A DNA stretch of 64,000 nucleotides from Acidimicrobiaceae bacterium (GTDB lineage Bacteria; Actinomycetota; Acidimicrobiia; Acidimicrobiales; RAAP-2). The stretch spans positions 1-64,000 of the forward strand of contig PLRX01000154.1 in NCBI GenBank assembly GCA_003164095.1. The letters are read 5' to 3'. This document shows, in pieces, positions 41,928-50,883 of this stretch. The position numbers and the translations under genes were made by a program. How positions within the stretch are numbered: the first letter of the stretch is position 1; each line of letters starts with the position of its first letter. The notes below the pieces were generated by a model. That model searched no databases. It was not told where the DNA came from and worked only from the letters and a program-made list of their open reading frames with translations.

Positions 41928-43124
41928 TCAGGTGTGGTCCGGCAGGCTCCAGTCCACCTTGATGGGCTTGTTGGTGACGAGGCGTGGCCGGCCCACGACC
42001 GCCGGGCGGTCGGTCGTCCAGGGGGCAGGTGTCGCCAGTGTGAGGCCGGCCAGGCCGCGCAGCGCCTGGTCGTAGGAGGAACGGGCCCAGGCGAACCGGC
42101 GCCAGGCCCCGTCGCGGTCGGCCGCCGCCGCGGGGATGACGTCGGCCAGACGGTCGATGGCCGCCTCGAACTCCGCCCGGGTCACCGAGATGGCGGGTGG
42201 CGGCTGCGCCTGATCGGGGATCAGTTGGGCCAGCCGGACGGGTGGGGGGATGGGCAGACCTGCGGCTAGGCCGATCTCCGAGATGGTGGGGATGCCGTGG
42301 GCGAGCATGAGCATCGGGCCCTGGTGCCGACTCGGCGTGTCGTCGGTCAACGACAGTGGCTCTCCGGACAACAGCAGCACCCCGGCATCGAGGAGCGCGC
42401 CCACCGAGGCCACCCAGGACTGGTCGCTGCTGGTTTCGGGGAAGTAGCAGAGGGCCGGGAACGAGCAGTGGGTCTGGTCGAGTTCCAGGAGCCAGGACGT
42501 CGCCGAACGCCACAGCTCGGGATTGTCCAGCGCGTCGAAGGCATGGAGGGTGGCGAGCAGGTCGACGCCCGATGCCGGAATCCCGGTGAACGGTTGCAGC
42601 GTGGTGATGCCCTTTTCGCGGTCGCGGTGGGCCGCATAGATGGTGGGGAGGTAGCTGATGAGCAGGGCCACCAGACCCAGCCCGATGATGGCCTCGATGA
42701 AGGCCACCCACGTGCGCGGCCCGCCCGTCGGGGCGGCGAACCCCAGCGTCGTCACCGACGAGCCGCTGATCTCGAAGGAGCGCTCGAGCGTGCCGGCGTC
42801 GATCCCCCAGAAGAGCAGGGTGAACCCGACGATGACCGTGAGCATCCATACCAGTGGCAGGCTCACCAGCGCCACCGGGCCGTAGAGGCCACGGAGGTTG
42901 TCGGCCCAGTCCTGGCTGCGCCACCGGTGGACCAGCAGGCGGTTGGTCACCGCGAACGTGGCCCGGGTGATCCTGGTGAAGCTGTTGCGGGGGAGCACCA
43001 CCGTCTCGACGGCCGACACCAGCACTGCGCCGATGATGACGAGGCCGACCACGATGGCGGCGATCTTCAGCCAACCGGGTGAGCCGCCCGTTGACGACGA
43101 TGCGAGCAGCAGTGCGCGACCCAC
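41928..43124 (-). CDS. pore-loop ion-channel-like membrane protein
   Basis: The 398-residue protein has an N-terminal helix (about 18-40), a second pair of helices around 85-110, then a pore-helix-like segment S-G-S-S-V-T-T-L-G-F-A-A-P before a final helix (W-V-A-F-I-E-A-I-I-G-L-G-L-V-A-L-L). This is the layout of two-helix potassium channels, but the filter is T-T-L-G-F rather than T-V-G-Y-G. The C-terminal 220 residues are cytoplasmic and carry no RCK (nucleotide-binding) motif I recognise. It is probably cotranscribed after clc, five bases downstream. Ion specificity unknown. Confidence 0.65.
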   Translation of the reverse strand: MGRALLLASSSTGGSPGWLKIAAIVVGLVIIGAVLVSAVETVVLPRNSFTRITRATFAVTNRLLVHRWRSQDWADNLRGLYGPVALVSLPLVWMLTVIVGFTLLFWGIDAGTLERSFEISGSSVTTLGFAAPTGGPRTWVAFIEAIIGLGLVALLISYLPTIYAAHRDREKGITTLQPFTGIPASGVDLLATLHAFDALDNPELWRSATSWLLELDQTHCSFPALCYFPETSSDQSWVASVGALLDAGVLLLSGEPLSLTDDTPSRHQGPMLMLAHGIPTISEIGLAAGLPIPPPVRLAQLIPDQAQPPPAISVTRAEFEAAIDRLADVIPAAAADRDGAWRRFAWARSSYDQALRGLAGLTLATPAPWTTDRPAVVGRPRLVTNKPIKVDWSLPDHT

Positions 43125-43129
43125 CCCTG

Positions 43130-44542
43130 TCAGGCCGCCGCCGGTGCTGGTGCGTCGTCAGGCGCCTGACGACCGCGGCGCAGCTCAGCGGGGAGCTGGG
43201 GCATCCGGGCGCTGAGCACGTAGGCGACGACGACGGCCACGATGACCAACGGGGTCACGCTGAGTCCATCGCTCGAGAACAGCAGGATGGCGAGCAGGGT
43301 CGAGGTCAGGGGCAGTTTCAGCATCACGGTGGCCATGGCCCCGATCCCCATGGCCACCGCCGGCACCAGCACCAGCCCGGGCAGGTGGGAACCGGCGACC
43401 CCGATGGCGGCGCCGATGAACACGGCCGGGAAGATGGGGCCACCGCGGAACGCGGACAGCGAGAAGGCATAGGCGATCGATTTGGCGATGGCCAGGACCA
43501 CGAGCGCACCCACCGTCCAGGTCGAGGCCTTGAGGACGAGGTCGGGCAGCGCGGACTGGCCGGAGAACAGCACCGTCTCGGCGCTCCGATGGGTGAGTTC
43601 GGCAAAGCCGACGGCCACCCCGGCCACCGCGAGGCCGATCACCGGGGTCCACGCCATGCGGTGCCGCACGACGACGGCCAGGAGGGCCAGCGACGTCAGC
43701 CGGATGGTGGTGCCGACGAGCACAGCGACCACGCCGATGGCGAGGGCCCACAGGAACAGCGCGACGGTCGGGTGGCTGAAGGTGGGCAGGCCCGGAATGG
43801 CGAGCGAGAAGGTGCCGAGCCCGGTCAGGTTGTCCAGGCCGACGAAGATGAGTGTGCCGATGCCGGCGGCCAGCAGCCCCGGGACGAGCACCAGTCCGAG
43901 CAGCGGCCCACCGAGACCGCCCGCCTCCATGAGGAGGAAGGCGCCGATGATCGGCGAGCCGAGCAGAGTGCTGATGGCCGCGAAGCTGCCTGCCGCCGCC
44001 ATCACCGTGCCGGCCATCGGGGGTGCGTCCTTGGCGGCGAGCTTGACGGCCAGCGCGCCCAGTCCGCCACCGATGGCGATCAGCGGCGCTTCGGGTCCGA
44101 GGACCACGCCGAGGGCCAGGGTGGCGAGCGAGGCGAGGACCACGCCCGGCAGTTCCGCGGCGGTCGGGGCACCGCCGCCCGTCTGGAAGCCGTTCGCCGG
44201 TTCGTGTCCCGAGGTTCCCGGCAGGTAGGAGATGGTGGCGGCCACCAGGACGCCGGCCACCAGCAGGATCGGGACGGGCCACCACACCGGTGTGCCGTGG
44301 AAGCCCAGGCCACTGGGTAGCGACTGGTAGATCCAGGTCTGGAGATGGCCGACCAGCGCCAGGTAGAAGTAGGCGACGGCCGACACGGGCACGCCGATGA
44401 CGGCGGCGAGCACGAGGAGCTGGATGTAGCTCTTCGACTTGAGCAGCTCCATCGGGTCTGCGGGGGTGGCCGGTGCAGTGGGTGCCGCAGGAGGTGCCGT
44501 GGTCGTCGATCCGGCCGGGGGAACGGCCCCGGTGTCACTCAT
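43130..44542 (-). CDS. ClC-family chloride channel/transporter
   Basis: The 470-residue protein has 10 or more helices and the ClC selectivity blocks in degenerate form: G-T-S-G-H-E-P (for G-S-G-I-P), G-P-E-A-P-L-I-A-I-G-G (for G-R-E-G-P, retaining the gating Glu) and G-G-P-I-F-P-A-V-F-I-G (for G-I-F-A-P). Retention of the external gate Glu allows Cl-/H+ exchange; the second, proton-internal Glu cannot be placed with certainty. The N-terminal 30 residues are Pro/Ala/Thr-rich. ATG at 44542 lies within the end of a 32-residue peptide gene, so translation is coupled. Confidence 0.85.
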   Translation of the reverse strand: MSDTGAVPPAGSTTTAPPAAPTAPATPADPMELLKSKSYIQLLVLAAVIGVPVSAVAYFYLALVGHLQTWIYQSLPSGLGFHGTPVWWPVPILLVAGVLVAATISYLPGTSGHEPANGFQTGGGAPTAAELPGVVLASLATLALGVVLGPEAPLIAIGGGLGALAVKLAAKDAPPMAGTVMAAAGSFAAISTLLGSPIIGAFLLMEAGGLGGPLLGLVLVPGLLAAGIGTLIFVGLDNLTGLGTFSLAIPGLPTFSHPTVALFLWALAIGVVAVLVGTTIRLTSLALLAVVVRHRMAWTPVIGLAVAGVAVGFAELTHRSAETVLFSGQSALPDLVLKASTWTVGALVVLAIAKSIAYAFSLSAFRGGPIFPAVFIGAAIGVAGSHLPGLVLVPAVAMGIGAMATVMLKLPLTSTLLAILLFSSDGLSVTPLVIVAVVVAYVLSARMPQLPAELRRGRQAPDDAPAPAAA

Positions 44543-44633
44543 CGTCGGGCCAGCTGTTGCGCCGGCTCCATTTCATGAAGAAGGCGACCACCAGCACGAT
44601 GGCGAGGCCCCCGAAGATGATGATGTAGAACAC
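44535..44633 (-). CDS. 32-residue single-helix membrane peptide upstream of clc
   Basis: This short gene was found by reading the clc leader. GTG at 44633 is preceded four bases away by GGAGGAG, and encodes M-F-Y-I-I-I-F-G-G-L-A-I-V-L-V-V-A-F-F, then a basic/aromatic cap K-W-S-R-R-N-S-W and an acidic end D-D-E. One transmembrane helix (residues 2-20) is clear. Its TGA falls inside the clc start region (overlap of eight bases), a normal coupling arrangement. It is therefore a candidate auxiliary subunit or leader of the ClC protein. Not recognised in any family by me. Confidence 0.65.
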   Translation of the reverse strand: MFYIIIFGGLAIVLVVAFFMKWSRRNSWPDDE

Positions 44634-44663
44634 GGCTCTCCTCCGCCGAGATGGACAAGGAGG

Positions 44664-44669
44664 AGACTA
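44664..44669 (-). promoter_or_regulatory. -10 box TAGTCT of the clc operon
   Basis: TAGTCT reads from 44669 to 44664, about 30 bases before the GTG of the 32-residue gene. Confidence 0.45.
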
Positions 44670-44746
44670 GGTCGTCCCGGACGCGCCGGAGTGTTGCACC
44701 ACAGTTGCAGGCCGGCGCGGTCACCGAACGGCCGTGCAGCGCCGGA

Positions 44747-44752
44747 TAGGGT
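44747..44752 (+). promoter_or_regulatory. -10 box TAGGGT upstream of SHOCT copy 2
   Basis: TAGGGT lies 56 bases before ATG at 44809 and is divergent from the clc promoter. Confidence 0.4.
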
Positions 44753-44808
44753 GAGTGCTGCTGCCGGACCCCGTGCAGCGTTCAAGACCGCGTAAGGAGT
44801 ACCGCCGC

Positions 44809-45201
44809 ATGCTCGCCTACAACTACCCGATCCTCGATCTCATTTGGACGATGTTCATGTTCTTCGTGTTCGTCCTCTGGATCTGGCTGCTCATCGCCGT
44901 GTTCATGGACGTCTTCCGGAGCCATGACCTGAGCGGTGGCGTCAAGGCCCTGTGGGTGCTCTTCATCATCATCCTGCCGTTCCTCGGCGTGCTGATCTAC
45001 CTCATCGCCCGTGGCGGCAAGATGCACGAGCGCGCCGCCGAGCAGGCGGTCCAGCAGCAGAAGGCCTTCGACACCTACGTCAAGCAGGCCGCAGGTTCGG
45101 GCAGCACGGCCGACGACCTGGCCAAGCTGGCCGACCTCAAGCAGAAGGGCGTGATCAGCGAGGCCGAGTTCGAGGCCCAGAAGGCGAAGATTCTCGCCTG
45201 A
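44809..45201 (+). CDS. PLDc_N/SHOCT small membrane protein, copy 2
   Basis: The 130-residue protein is a paralogue of 41415-41807: the same start M-L-A-Y-x-Y-P, two transmembrane helices, R-S-H-D-L-S-G-G-V-K-A-L-W-V-L-F, Y-L-I-A-R-G-G-K-M-H-E-R-A, and the C-terminal SHOCT motif ending E-F-E-A-Q-K-A-K-I-L-A. Identical length and opposite orientation suggest an old duplication that enclosed the channel genes. AAGGAG lies nine bases before ATG at 44809. A strong terminator hairpin follows. Confidence 0.8.
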   Translation: MLAYNYPILDLIWTMFMFFVFVLWIWLLIAVFMDVFRSHDLSGGVKALWVLFIIILPFLGVLIYLIARGGKMHERAAEQAVQQQKAFDTYVKQAAGSGSTADDLAKLADLKQKGVISEAEFEAQKAKILA

Positions 45202-45222
45202 GGCTCCAACGATCTGACGGCC

Positions 45223-45264
45223 CGGTGGCCGCCTCCTGTGCCGAGCGCACGGGGGCGGCCACCG
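45223..45264 (+). terminator. 14-base hairpin after SHOCT copy 2
   Basis: CGGTGGCCGCCTCC (45223-45236) pairs with 45251-45264 with a single T-G wobble; the 14-base loop contains a further GTGC/GCAC pairing. It lies 20 bases after the stop codon. Confidence 0.7.
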
Positions 45265-45363
45265 CCGCGTCCCGGCCCGTGGCCCGCGGCACCGAAGGTT
45301 GCTGGCACCCCGTCGGGTCGGCCGCGTGTCCCCGGTGTCCCCGGTGGCGCCGGAGCCCGCCGG

Positions 45364-45369
45364 TACAGT
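45364..45369 (+). promoter_or_regulatory. -10 box TACAGT, leaderless start of the 443-aa membrane protein
   Basis: TACAGT ends six bases before GTG at 45376. Confidence 0.6.
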
Positions 45370-45375
45370 GTCCGC

Positions 45376-46707
45376 GTGACCACCGAACCCCCGTCGGACG
45401 GCCAGGACGGAGCGCCCGACCTCGTCGAGCCCCTCGAGCTGACCAAGGAGAACGAGGCGCTCGAGCACGAGAACGAGGAGCTCCGACACGAGCTCGAGGC
45501 GAAGGGTCAGAAGAAGCGTGGCCGCACCATCGGGGCGTGGGTACTCCTGGTGCTGGCCTGCCTCCTCGCCATCACGTCGGTGGTCGTGGTCTACGCCCGG
45601 AACCAGCTGCTCAACACCGACACCTTCGTCTCCACGCTGGCCCCGTTGGCCTCGGACCCGGCGGTGCAGACTGCGGTCGCCACGAAGGTGTCGAACAGCC
45701 TGGTGCAGCAGACCGACCTCGAGCAGCGGGTCAAGAACGCGTTGCCCGCCCGGGCCGACTTCCTGGCCGATCCCATCACCTCGTCAGTCAAGTCCGCCAC
45801 CTACTCCATCACGCTCAAGTTGGTGCAGAGCTCCCAGTTCCAGAAGCTGTGGGAGCAGGCGCTGCGCCAGTCACACCAGCAGCTCGACAACCTGCTGACC
45901 GGACAGAAGGTCGGTGCCCTGTCCGCCGCCAACGGCCAGGTCACGGTCAACCTCACCCAGGTGGAGACCAAGGCCAAGCAGGTACTGGCCCAGCACGGCC
46001 TCTCGGTGTTCAACAAGGTGCCGCAGTACAACGGGGCACCCTACGTCCTCTTCCAGTCCAAGCAGCTGCTGAAGCTGCAGCGGTGGGTCAAGTTCCTGAA
46101 CAGCCTGGCGCTGGTGCTCCCGATCGTGTCGCTCCTGCTGTTCGCCGTCTCGGTCGTCCTGGCCCGTGACCGGAGGCGGGGCCTCGTGCACGCGGCAGCC
46201 GGTCTGGCGGTCTCGATGGCGGTCCTGCTCATCGCGGCGAACGTCGGGCGGAACCAGTACCTCGCGTCGCTCCTGCCGGGCCAGTCGAAGGACGCGACCG
46301 CGGCCGTCATCGACACGGTCGACGCCTCGCTCCTCGACTCGGTACGGACACTGCTGATCCTCGCCGCGGTCGTCGCCCTGGTCGCCTTCGTCGTCGGCCT
46401 CGGCCCGGTCCGCCGGTGGTGGTCGAATCGCACCGCGCCGACCTGGCTGACCTCGGGCCCGGCCCACGACGTGGTCGCCGCCCACCGCCGGGCCTTCCAA
46501 TGGCTCGCCCTCGGCGTGGGCCTGCTGGTGCTCGTCCTGTGGAACCAGCCGACGGTCAAGGTGGCCCTCATCGTGCTCCTGGTCACCTTCCTCTTCGTGA
46601 TCGTCGTCGGCGTGTACGGGCGGACCTCGCCCGGGTCCGCGACGACACCTCCGGAGGGTGGACCGCCGAGCGACACCGGCGTCCCGACCGGGGCTGCCGT
46701 CTCCTGA
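45376..46707 (+). CDS. membrane protein with N-terminal coiled coil, unknown function
   Basis: The 443-residue protein starts with a charged coiled coil (residues about 18-45, L-T-K-E-N-E-A-L-E-H-E-N-E-E-L), then a transmembrane helix (about 50-72), an extracytoplasmic domain of about 160 residues with many Gln/Val/Ser and no cysteine, and five more helices toward the C-terminus. The outside part resembles proteins annotated only as hypothetical actinobacterial membrane proteins. The start is fixed by the leaderless promoter. It is followed after 15 bases by the SCO6745-like gene. Confidence 0.75.
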   Translation: MTTEPPSDGQDGAPDLVEPLELTKENEALEHENEELRHELEAKGQKKRGRTIGAWVLLVLACLLAITSVVVVYARNQLLNTDTFVSTLAPLASDPAVQTAVATKVSNSLVQQTDLEQRVKNALPARADFLADPITSSVKSATYSITLKLVQSSQFQKLWEQALRQSHQQLDNLLTGQKVGALSAANGQVTVNLTQVETKAKQVLAQHGLSVFNKVPQYNGAPYVLFQSKQLLKLQRWVKFLNSLALVLPIVSLLLFAVSVVLARDRRRGLVHAAAGLAVSMAVLLIAANVGRNQYLASLLPGQSKDATAAVIDTVDASLLDSVRTLLILAAVVALVAFVVGLGPVRRWWSNRTAPTWLTSGPAHDVVAAHRRAFQWLALGVGLLVLVLWNQPTVKVALIVLLVTFLFVIVVGVYGRTSPGSATTPPEGGPPSDTGVPTGAAVS

Positions 46708-46722
46708 CCTGGTGACGACGCG

Positions 46723-47574
46723 GTGACCCTGCCGTCCCCTCGCGACTGGTGGCTGGCCGTCGAACCGGTGCACGCCGTCGTCTACTTCGATCCGGAGTGC
46801 CTGGCGGCCATGGACGGGCTCGGGTTCCGGGGCTTCTGGATGGGGTACTTCGCCGGTCGGGCCGCCCCGTTCGGCGCCGTCGGTCCCGACGTGGTGACCG
46901 CGACGTTCTTCAACTTCCATCCCGACCGGGTGGCCCGCGTCCTGCCCGACGCCTGGTCGCTGGCGTCGCCGGCGGACGTCTGGGCGACGCGGACGAACGC
47001 GGCGGCATCGACGCTGCGCAGGGTCGATCCGGCGGTGGTGACGACCGCCCGGACGTTGGTTCCGGGGCTGCGACAGCTGCTCGCCGGGGTACCCGATGCC
47101 GGCCGACCGCTCTTCGCCACCACCCGGGCCACGGGGGAGCCGGACGATCCCGTCGAGGCGCTCTGGTACTGGTGCTCCTGCCTACGCGAGCACCGGGGTG
47201 ACGGCCATGTGGCCGCGCTCACCGCGGCGGGTCTCGACGGGTGCGAGGCGCTCGTGCTGTTTGCCGCCGCCGGCGGGCCGCCCGCCGACCTGCTGCAGCG
47301 GTCGCGGGGGTGGTCTGCCGGCGAGTGGGCCTACGCCCGTGAGCGGCTCGAGCGGCGCGGCCTCGTGGAGGGCGACGTGGCGACGGACGCCGGGATCGAG
47401 TTGCGCCGGTGGGTCGAGGCGACGACCGACGACCTGGCCGGCATGGTGACGGGTCGGGCACAGGGCACCGACGGCGAGTCGCTCCACCGTGGACTGGCGG
47501 CCGTGGCGGCAGCGGTGCACTCGGCCGGCGTCATCCACTACCCGAATCCGATGGGGCTGCCCGAGGCCCGGTGA
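46723..47574 (+). CDS. SCO6745-family winged-helix-like protein
   Basis: The 283-residue protein shows the SCO6745 family pattern: E-P-V-H-A-V-V-Y-F-x-P-E near residue 14, G-F-R-G-F-W-M-G-Y-F-A-G-R-A-A-P-F-G, and F-N-F-H-P. The C-terminal half contains a winged-helix-like block (W-S-A-G-E-W-A-Y-A-R-E-R-L-E-R-R-G-L-V) ending in a conserved H-Y-P-N-P. It is annotated as MarR-like in some genomes, but DNA binding is unproven. Probably cotranscribed with the preceding membrane protein. It converges with the large fusion gene. Confidence 0.75.
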   Translation: MTLPSPRDWWLAVEPVHAVVYFDPECLAAMDGLGFRGFWMGYFAGRAAPFGAVGPDVVTATFFNFHPDRVARVLPDAWSLASPADVWATRTNAAASTLRRVDPAVVTTARTLVPGLRQLLAGVPDAGRPLFATTRATGEPDDPVEALWYWCSCLREHRGDGHVAALTAAGLDGCEALVLFAAAGGPPADLLQRSRGWSAGEWAYARERLERRGLVEGDVATDAGIELRRWVEATTDDLAGMVTGRAQGTDGESLHRGLAAVAAAVHSAGVIHYPNPMGLPEAR

Positions 47575-47601
47575 CGCCCGTGGGCCGTGCCGGCGGCCGC
47601 G

Positions 47602-50600
47602 TCAGTCCTGGGTCTGCACCGACGTCGGCCCGGCGGTCTCCTGGGCACGGGTGACCGGCCCGTCCGCCCCCGGCACCTGCACGCCGTCCTCGTCCCACCG
47701 GACGATGGAGGCCAGGAACTCGTCGGTTTCCGCCTGGGCAGCCAGCATCCGCTTCTCGGCGCCTGCGGCGAGGATCCGGCCGAGGACCGGGATCTCCCAC
47801 AGCGACTCGGCCCGCAGGATGGACATCACCACCGGCACCAGGTGCTCCGCCGTATCGAAGACGACGTAGCGGGGGAGCCACTCCGGCTCGTACTTGGCGT
47901 TGAACTTCCACAGCGACTCGATCTGGGCGAAGTTGGACAGCCGCTTGAGGAACCAGCGCTCGGCACGCTGCACGGTGCCGTCGCCCTTCTCGCCGGCCAG
48001 CGTGGAGCGCATGGCTGCGAAGTTGAGGCTGAGCCCCTCGAAGCCGCCTGCGGCCATGTGCTCGATGGTCGAGCAGAGGGCGAAGTCGAGCAACCCGTTC
48101 GGATGGTCGCCCGGGTCGCGTCGCATGAGGTCGAGGGAGTAGCCGTTGATGCCGGTCGACGGCACGAACTGGCACATGGCGGCGGCCTTGCCCTCGGGGG
48201 TGCGCACCACGGTCAGCAGGAGCCCGGTGTCGCGCGGGTCGAAGACCCGACCCAGCATCATCGAGAACCCCCGCTCGTGCTCTCCCTGGCGCGACAGGCG
48301 CATGAGATCGGTCAGCTCGTCGATGAGGGACGGGTCGATGTGGGACGGGTCGTGGAACGTGACGGTGTAGCCGTACTTCTTGATGCGGTTGTGGGCCTGT
48401 CGGAGCCCCTTCATGTGCTTGCCCGCCAAGCTGAACTCCTGCACCCGCACCACGGCCTCGTCGCCGAGGTAGATGTTGTGCATGCCCGAGTCGCGGTAGG
48501 TGGGGAGCCAGTCCTCGCCCGCTCCCATCACCGCAGTGGTCCACCCGTGTGCGTCGGCGAAGGCACGGAAGGCGCCCCACACCTGCTCGCGCTCGTTGCG
48601 GGGGCCGATGGGATCGGGGGAGATGAGACACACACCCCCGTAGACGGCGTAGGCCACGAGGCTGTCGCGGTGGAAGAACCACTTCTTGTCGGACCGCAGG
48701 GCGAAGTAGTCGAGTGTGGACGAGCCGTGACGGCGCACGATGTCGCGGGCCCGGAACTCGGCCGCCCGCCCCGAGCCCAGTCGGCGGTCGACGACCGGGC
48801 GGGTGAGCAGGAAGAGGGTGATGGCGGCCAGGCTCAGCCCGATGGCGAGCAGGGCCGGGGTGATGAAGCGGTCCGGCCGTTCCGGGAGGTCGATCGTGGT
48901 GATCCCGACGAACCGCTCGGACACGGCCCAGAACGTCGTCCACCACGGCAGCACGTCATGCGGGTGGTGGCGGATGTGGCTGAACAGCTCGAGCGACACG
49001 GTGGCGACGACGGCCACCCCCAGGGCCACCCCGGCCAGGGTGAAGAGGGCGGAGCGGACCGATGTGGCGTCGGAGGCGGCCTGGAACTCCTTGCGGTTGA
49101 CCACCAGGAACGTCAGCACCAGCCCGGCGATGAGCGACTCCTCGATGTCGGCCCCGGCCACGAGGTGGAGGAGGATGGTGCCGGCCAGGAGCACGACGGC
49201 CACCCGCCAGGCGCGGCGCTGACCCCGCAGGACGCCGCGACCGAGGGCGATGAGGGCCAGGCCGGCCAGGGCCACGAGTGCGCCGGCGGCCACGCTCGCC
49301 CGGAGGGGCAGGTACTCCTCGACGGCGTGGAGGCGGCCGCGCAGTGGCGGCGTGATGGAGTCGAGGAGGTCGATGATCCCGGTCACGAGGATGGCGCCTG
49401 CACCCCACCGGCGGACGCGTCGGGTTCGGCGATGGGCCTGGCGGAGATCGGGCGCCGGCGGCCACGACTCGCCTACCGGGTAGGAGGCGACCAGTGACGG
49501 GTGGAGCGAGCCCCCGACCCGACGCCGGGTGACCAACCGTTCGAGACGGCTGGGGGACGGGAGCTCGTTGTGGGCCAGGAGCAGGCGGACGTGGAGCTCT
49601 GCCCCGGACTCGATCTCCACCCAGCTCACCCACTGGCTGTGCAGGAACACGGGCGGCAGGCCGAGCCGGCCGCGGTGCTCGGCCACCACCTCGGCGGTGG
49701 CGCCGACGTTGGCGTAGAACCCGGTGCCCAGGTTGGTGAGCTCGGACCGGAAGGTGGCCGCCGTGATCAGCCCGGCGTAGCCCTGCGCCACCACCCGCCG
49801 CGCGTCGTCGCGCGCGGTGTCGTTGGCGCCGGCCTCGGTGCGCACCTCCTTGAGGGCGCCGCCGCCGAGGATCGACCACATCCTGCGGCTGAGCAGTCCG
49901 AGCACGACGGCCATGACGGCGAGGAGCACGACCGCGACGCCGAGGGCCACGACGAGCTGGTCGTTGAGGTCGGCGGAGTGTGCGTGGCGCACCACCCGGG
50001 CCGGCAGGCCTGCACCGATGTGGCTGAGCACCCACGGGGTGACGGCCACCCGCAGCAGTATGGCCACGGCGAACGGCACCAGCAGCCACCAGGCGTAGCG
50101 GCCGAAGCGTCGGTAGAGGGTGCGTGACACCACGAAGCGGGTCAGGCTCGACGGGTCGCTCAGCTGATCGGCCCCGTCGAGCCACGGCGCGTCCTCGGGT
50201 GACTCCTGGGCCACGGACCGCCAGTGCCGGCCGGCGGTCCGGCCCACGCCCGGCTTGGCGTCCGCCGTCGGCTCGTCGTCCGTTGCGTCGCCGTAGACGT
50301 GCACGCCGGGCTCGACACGGACCACCCGGAGGCCGGTGCCGGTCTGGACGTGGAGATCGACGGCGCCGAGGTGCTCGACGCCGGCGGCCGCCAACGTGGC
50401 CACTACGTCGGACGAGCCGGGGTCCACCCGGGGTCCCGCGGCGATGGACTCGGGCTCGTGGGTGCCCCGTTGGCGGAGGATCCGACGCTCGTCCTCCTGC
50501 AGGAACCGGAGGAAGGCGAGGGCCAGTGCCGGGTGGGCGTCGATGGCACGGCCCGCTGCGCCCAGCGGGTCGTCGCAACCCGTCAGGTCGAAGAGGTTGC

Positions 50601-50847
50601 CGGCGATGATGAGGATGCCCGGTCCGTCCCACGTGTCGAGGGCCTGGGCCAGCTCACCCGTCAGGGCCAGGCTCGAGGGCGTGGCCTCGGGGGTGAGCAG
50701 AAGATCGCTGACGACCATGATGCGGCGTCCGAGGGGCACGTGCACCCGTGTGCCGCCGGGGTCAGGGGTGAAGGTGTCGGGCTGCGCGACGACGACGGGA
50801 GCCGAAGGGGCCACCGCCGGGGCCTCGATGTCGGTGGTCGCGGTCAC
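47602..50847 (-). CDS. degenerate metallophosphoesterase fused to an MprF-like DUF2156 membrane protein
   Basis: This 1081-residue fusion has three parts. Residues about 40-230 have a metallophosphoesterase layout with S-D48-L-L, G83-N-L-F-D87 and G-T-H130-E131, where active enzymes have D-x-H, G-D-x-x-D and G-N-H-D/E. Thus His50, Asp84 and Asn129 equivalents are replaced while Asp48, Asp87 and His130 remain. Residues about 240-700 hold seven or more transmembrane helices with a cytoplasmic loop. Residues about 705-1035 are the DUF2156/LPG-synthase C-terminal domain ([14 protein letters not shown]), which in MprF transfers amino acids from tRNA to phosphatidylglycerol. A role in lipid modification is likely but unproven; no lysyl-tRNA synthetase domain is present. 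Confidence 0.8.
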   Translation of the reverse strand: MTATTDIEAPAVAPSAPVVVAQPDTFTPDPGGTRVHVPLGRRIMVVSDLLLTPEATPSSLALTGELAQALDTWDGPGILIIAGNLFDLTGCDDPLGAAGRAIDAHPALALAFLRFLQEDERRILRQRGTHEPESIAAGPRVDPGSSDVVATLAAAGVEHLGAVDLHVQTGTGLRVVRVEPGVHVYGDATDDEPTADAKPGVGRTAGRHWRSVAQESPEDAPWLDGADQLSDPSSLTRFVVSRTLYRRFGRYAWWLLVPFAVAILLRVAVTPWVLSHIGAGLPARVVRHAHSADLNDQLVVALGVAVVLLAVMAVVLGLLSRRMWSILGGGALKEVRTEAGANDTARDDARRVVAQGYAGLITAATFRSELTNLGTGFYANVGATAEVVAEHRGRLGLPPVFLHSQWVSWVEIESGAELHVRLLLAHNELPSPSRLERLVTRRRVGGSLHPSLVASYPVGESWPPAPDLRQAHRRTRRVRRWGAGAILVTGIIDLLDSITPPLRGRLHAVEEYLPLRASVAAGALVALAGLALIALGRGVLRGQRRAWRVAVVLLAGTILLHLVAGADIEESLIAGLVLTFLVVNRKEFQAASDATSVRSALFTLAGVALGVAVVATVSLELFSHIRHHPHDVLPWWTTFWAVSERFVGITTIDLPERPDRFITPALLAIGLSLAAITLFLLTRPVVDRRLGSGRAAEFRARDIVRRHGSSTLDYFALRSDKKWFFHRDSLVAYAVYGGVCLISPDPIGPRNEREQVWGAFRAFADAHGWTTAVMGAGEDWLPTYRDSGMHNIYLGDEAVVRVQEFSLAGKHMKGLRQAHNRIKKYGYTVTFHDPSHIDPSLIDELTDLMRLSRQGEHERGFSMMLGRVFDPRDTGLLLTVVRTPEGKAAAMCQFVPSTGINGYSLDLMRRDPGDHPNGLLDFALCSTIEHMAAGGFEGLSLNFAAMRSTLAGEKGDGTVQRAERWFLKRLSNFAQIESLWKFNAKYEPEWLPRYVVFDTAEHLVPVVMSILRAESLWEIPVLGRILAAGAEKRMLAAQAETDEFLASIVRWDEDGVQVPGADGPVTRAQETAGPTSVQTQD

Positions 50848-50856
50848 AGCCCCTCC

Positions 50857-50862
50857 AGTCTA
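50857..50862 (-). promoter_or_regulatory. -10 box TAGACT before the MPE-DUF2156 fusion
   Basis: TAGACT reads from 50862 to 50857, nine bases before GTG at 50847; a G-rich run fills the gap, so either a leaderless or a very short-leader start is possible. Confidence 0.5.
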
Positions 50863-50877
50863 CGGCGCTCCCGGCGT

Positions 50878-50883
50878 TAGGCT
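50878..50883 (+). promoter_or_regulatory. -10 box TAGGCT upstream of acsA
   Basis: TAGGCT would give a leader of about 105 bases for acsA. The leader includes a perfect CCGGAC-GAA-GTCCGG hairpin at 50957-50971. Confidence 0.45.

Noticed and set aside
45238-45375. Longer N-terminus for the 443-residue membrane protein (ATG at 45238)
   Set aside because: The added codons span the terminator hairpin of the preceding gene and the -10 box; GTG at 45376 has the standard leaderless spacing.
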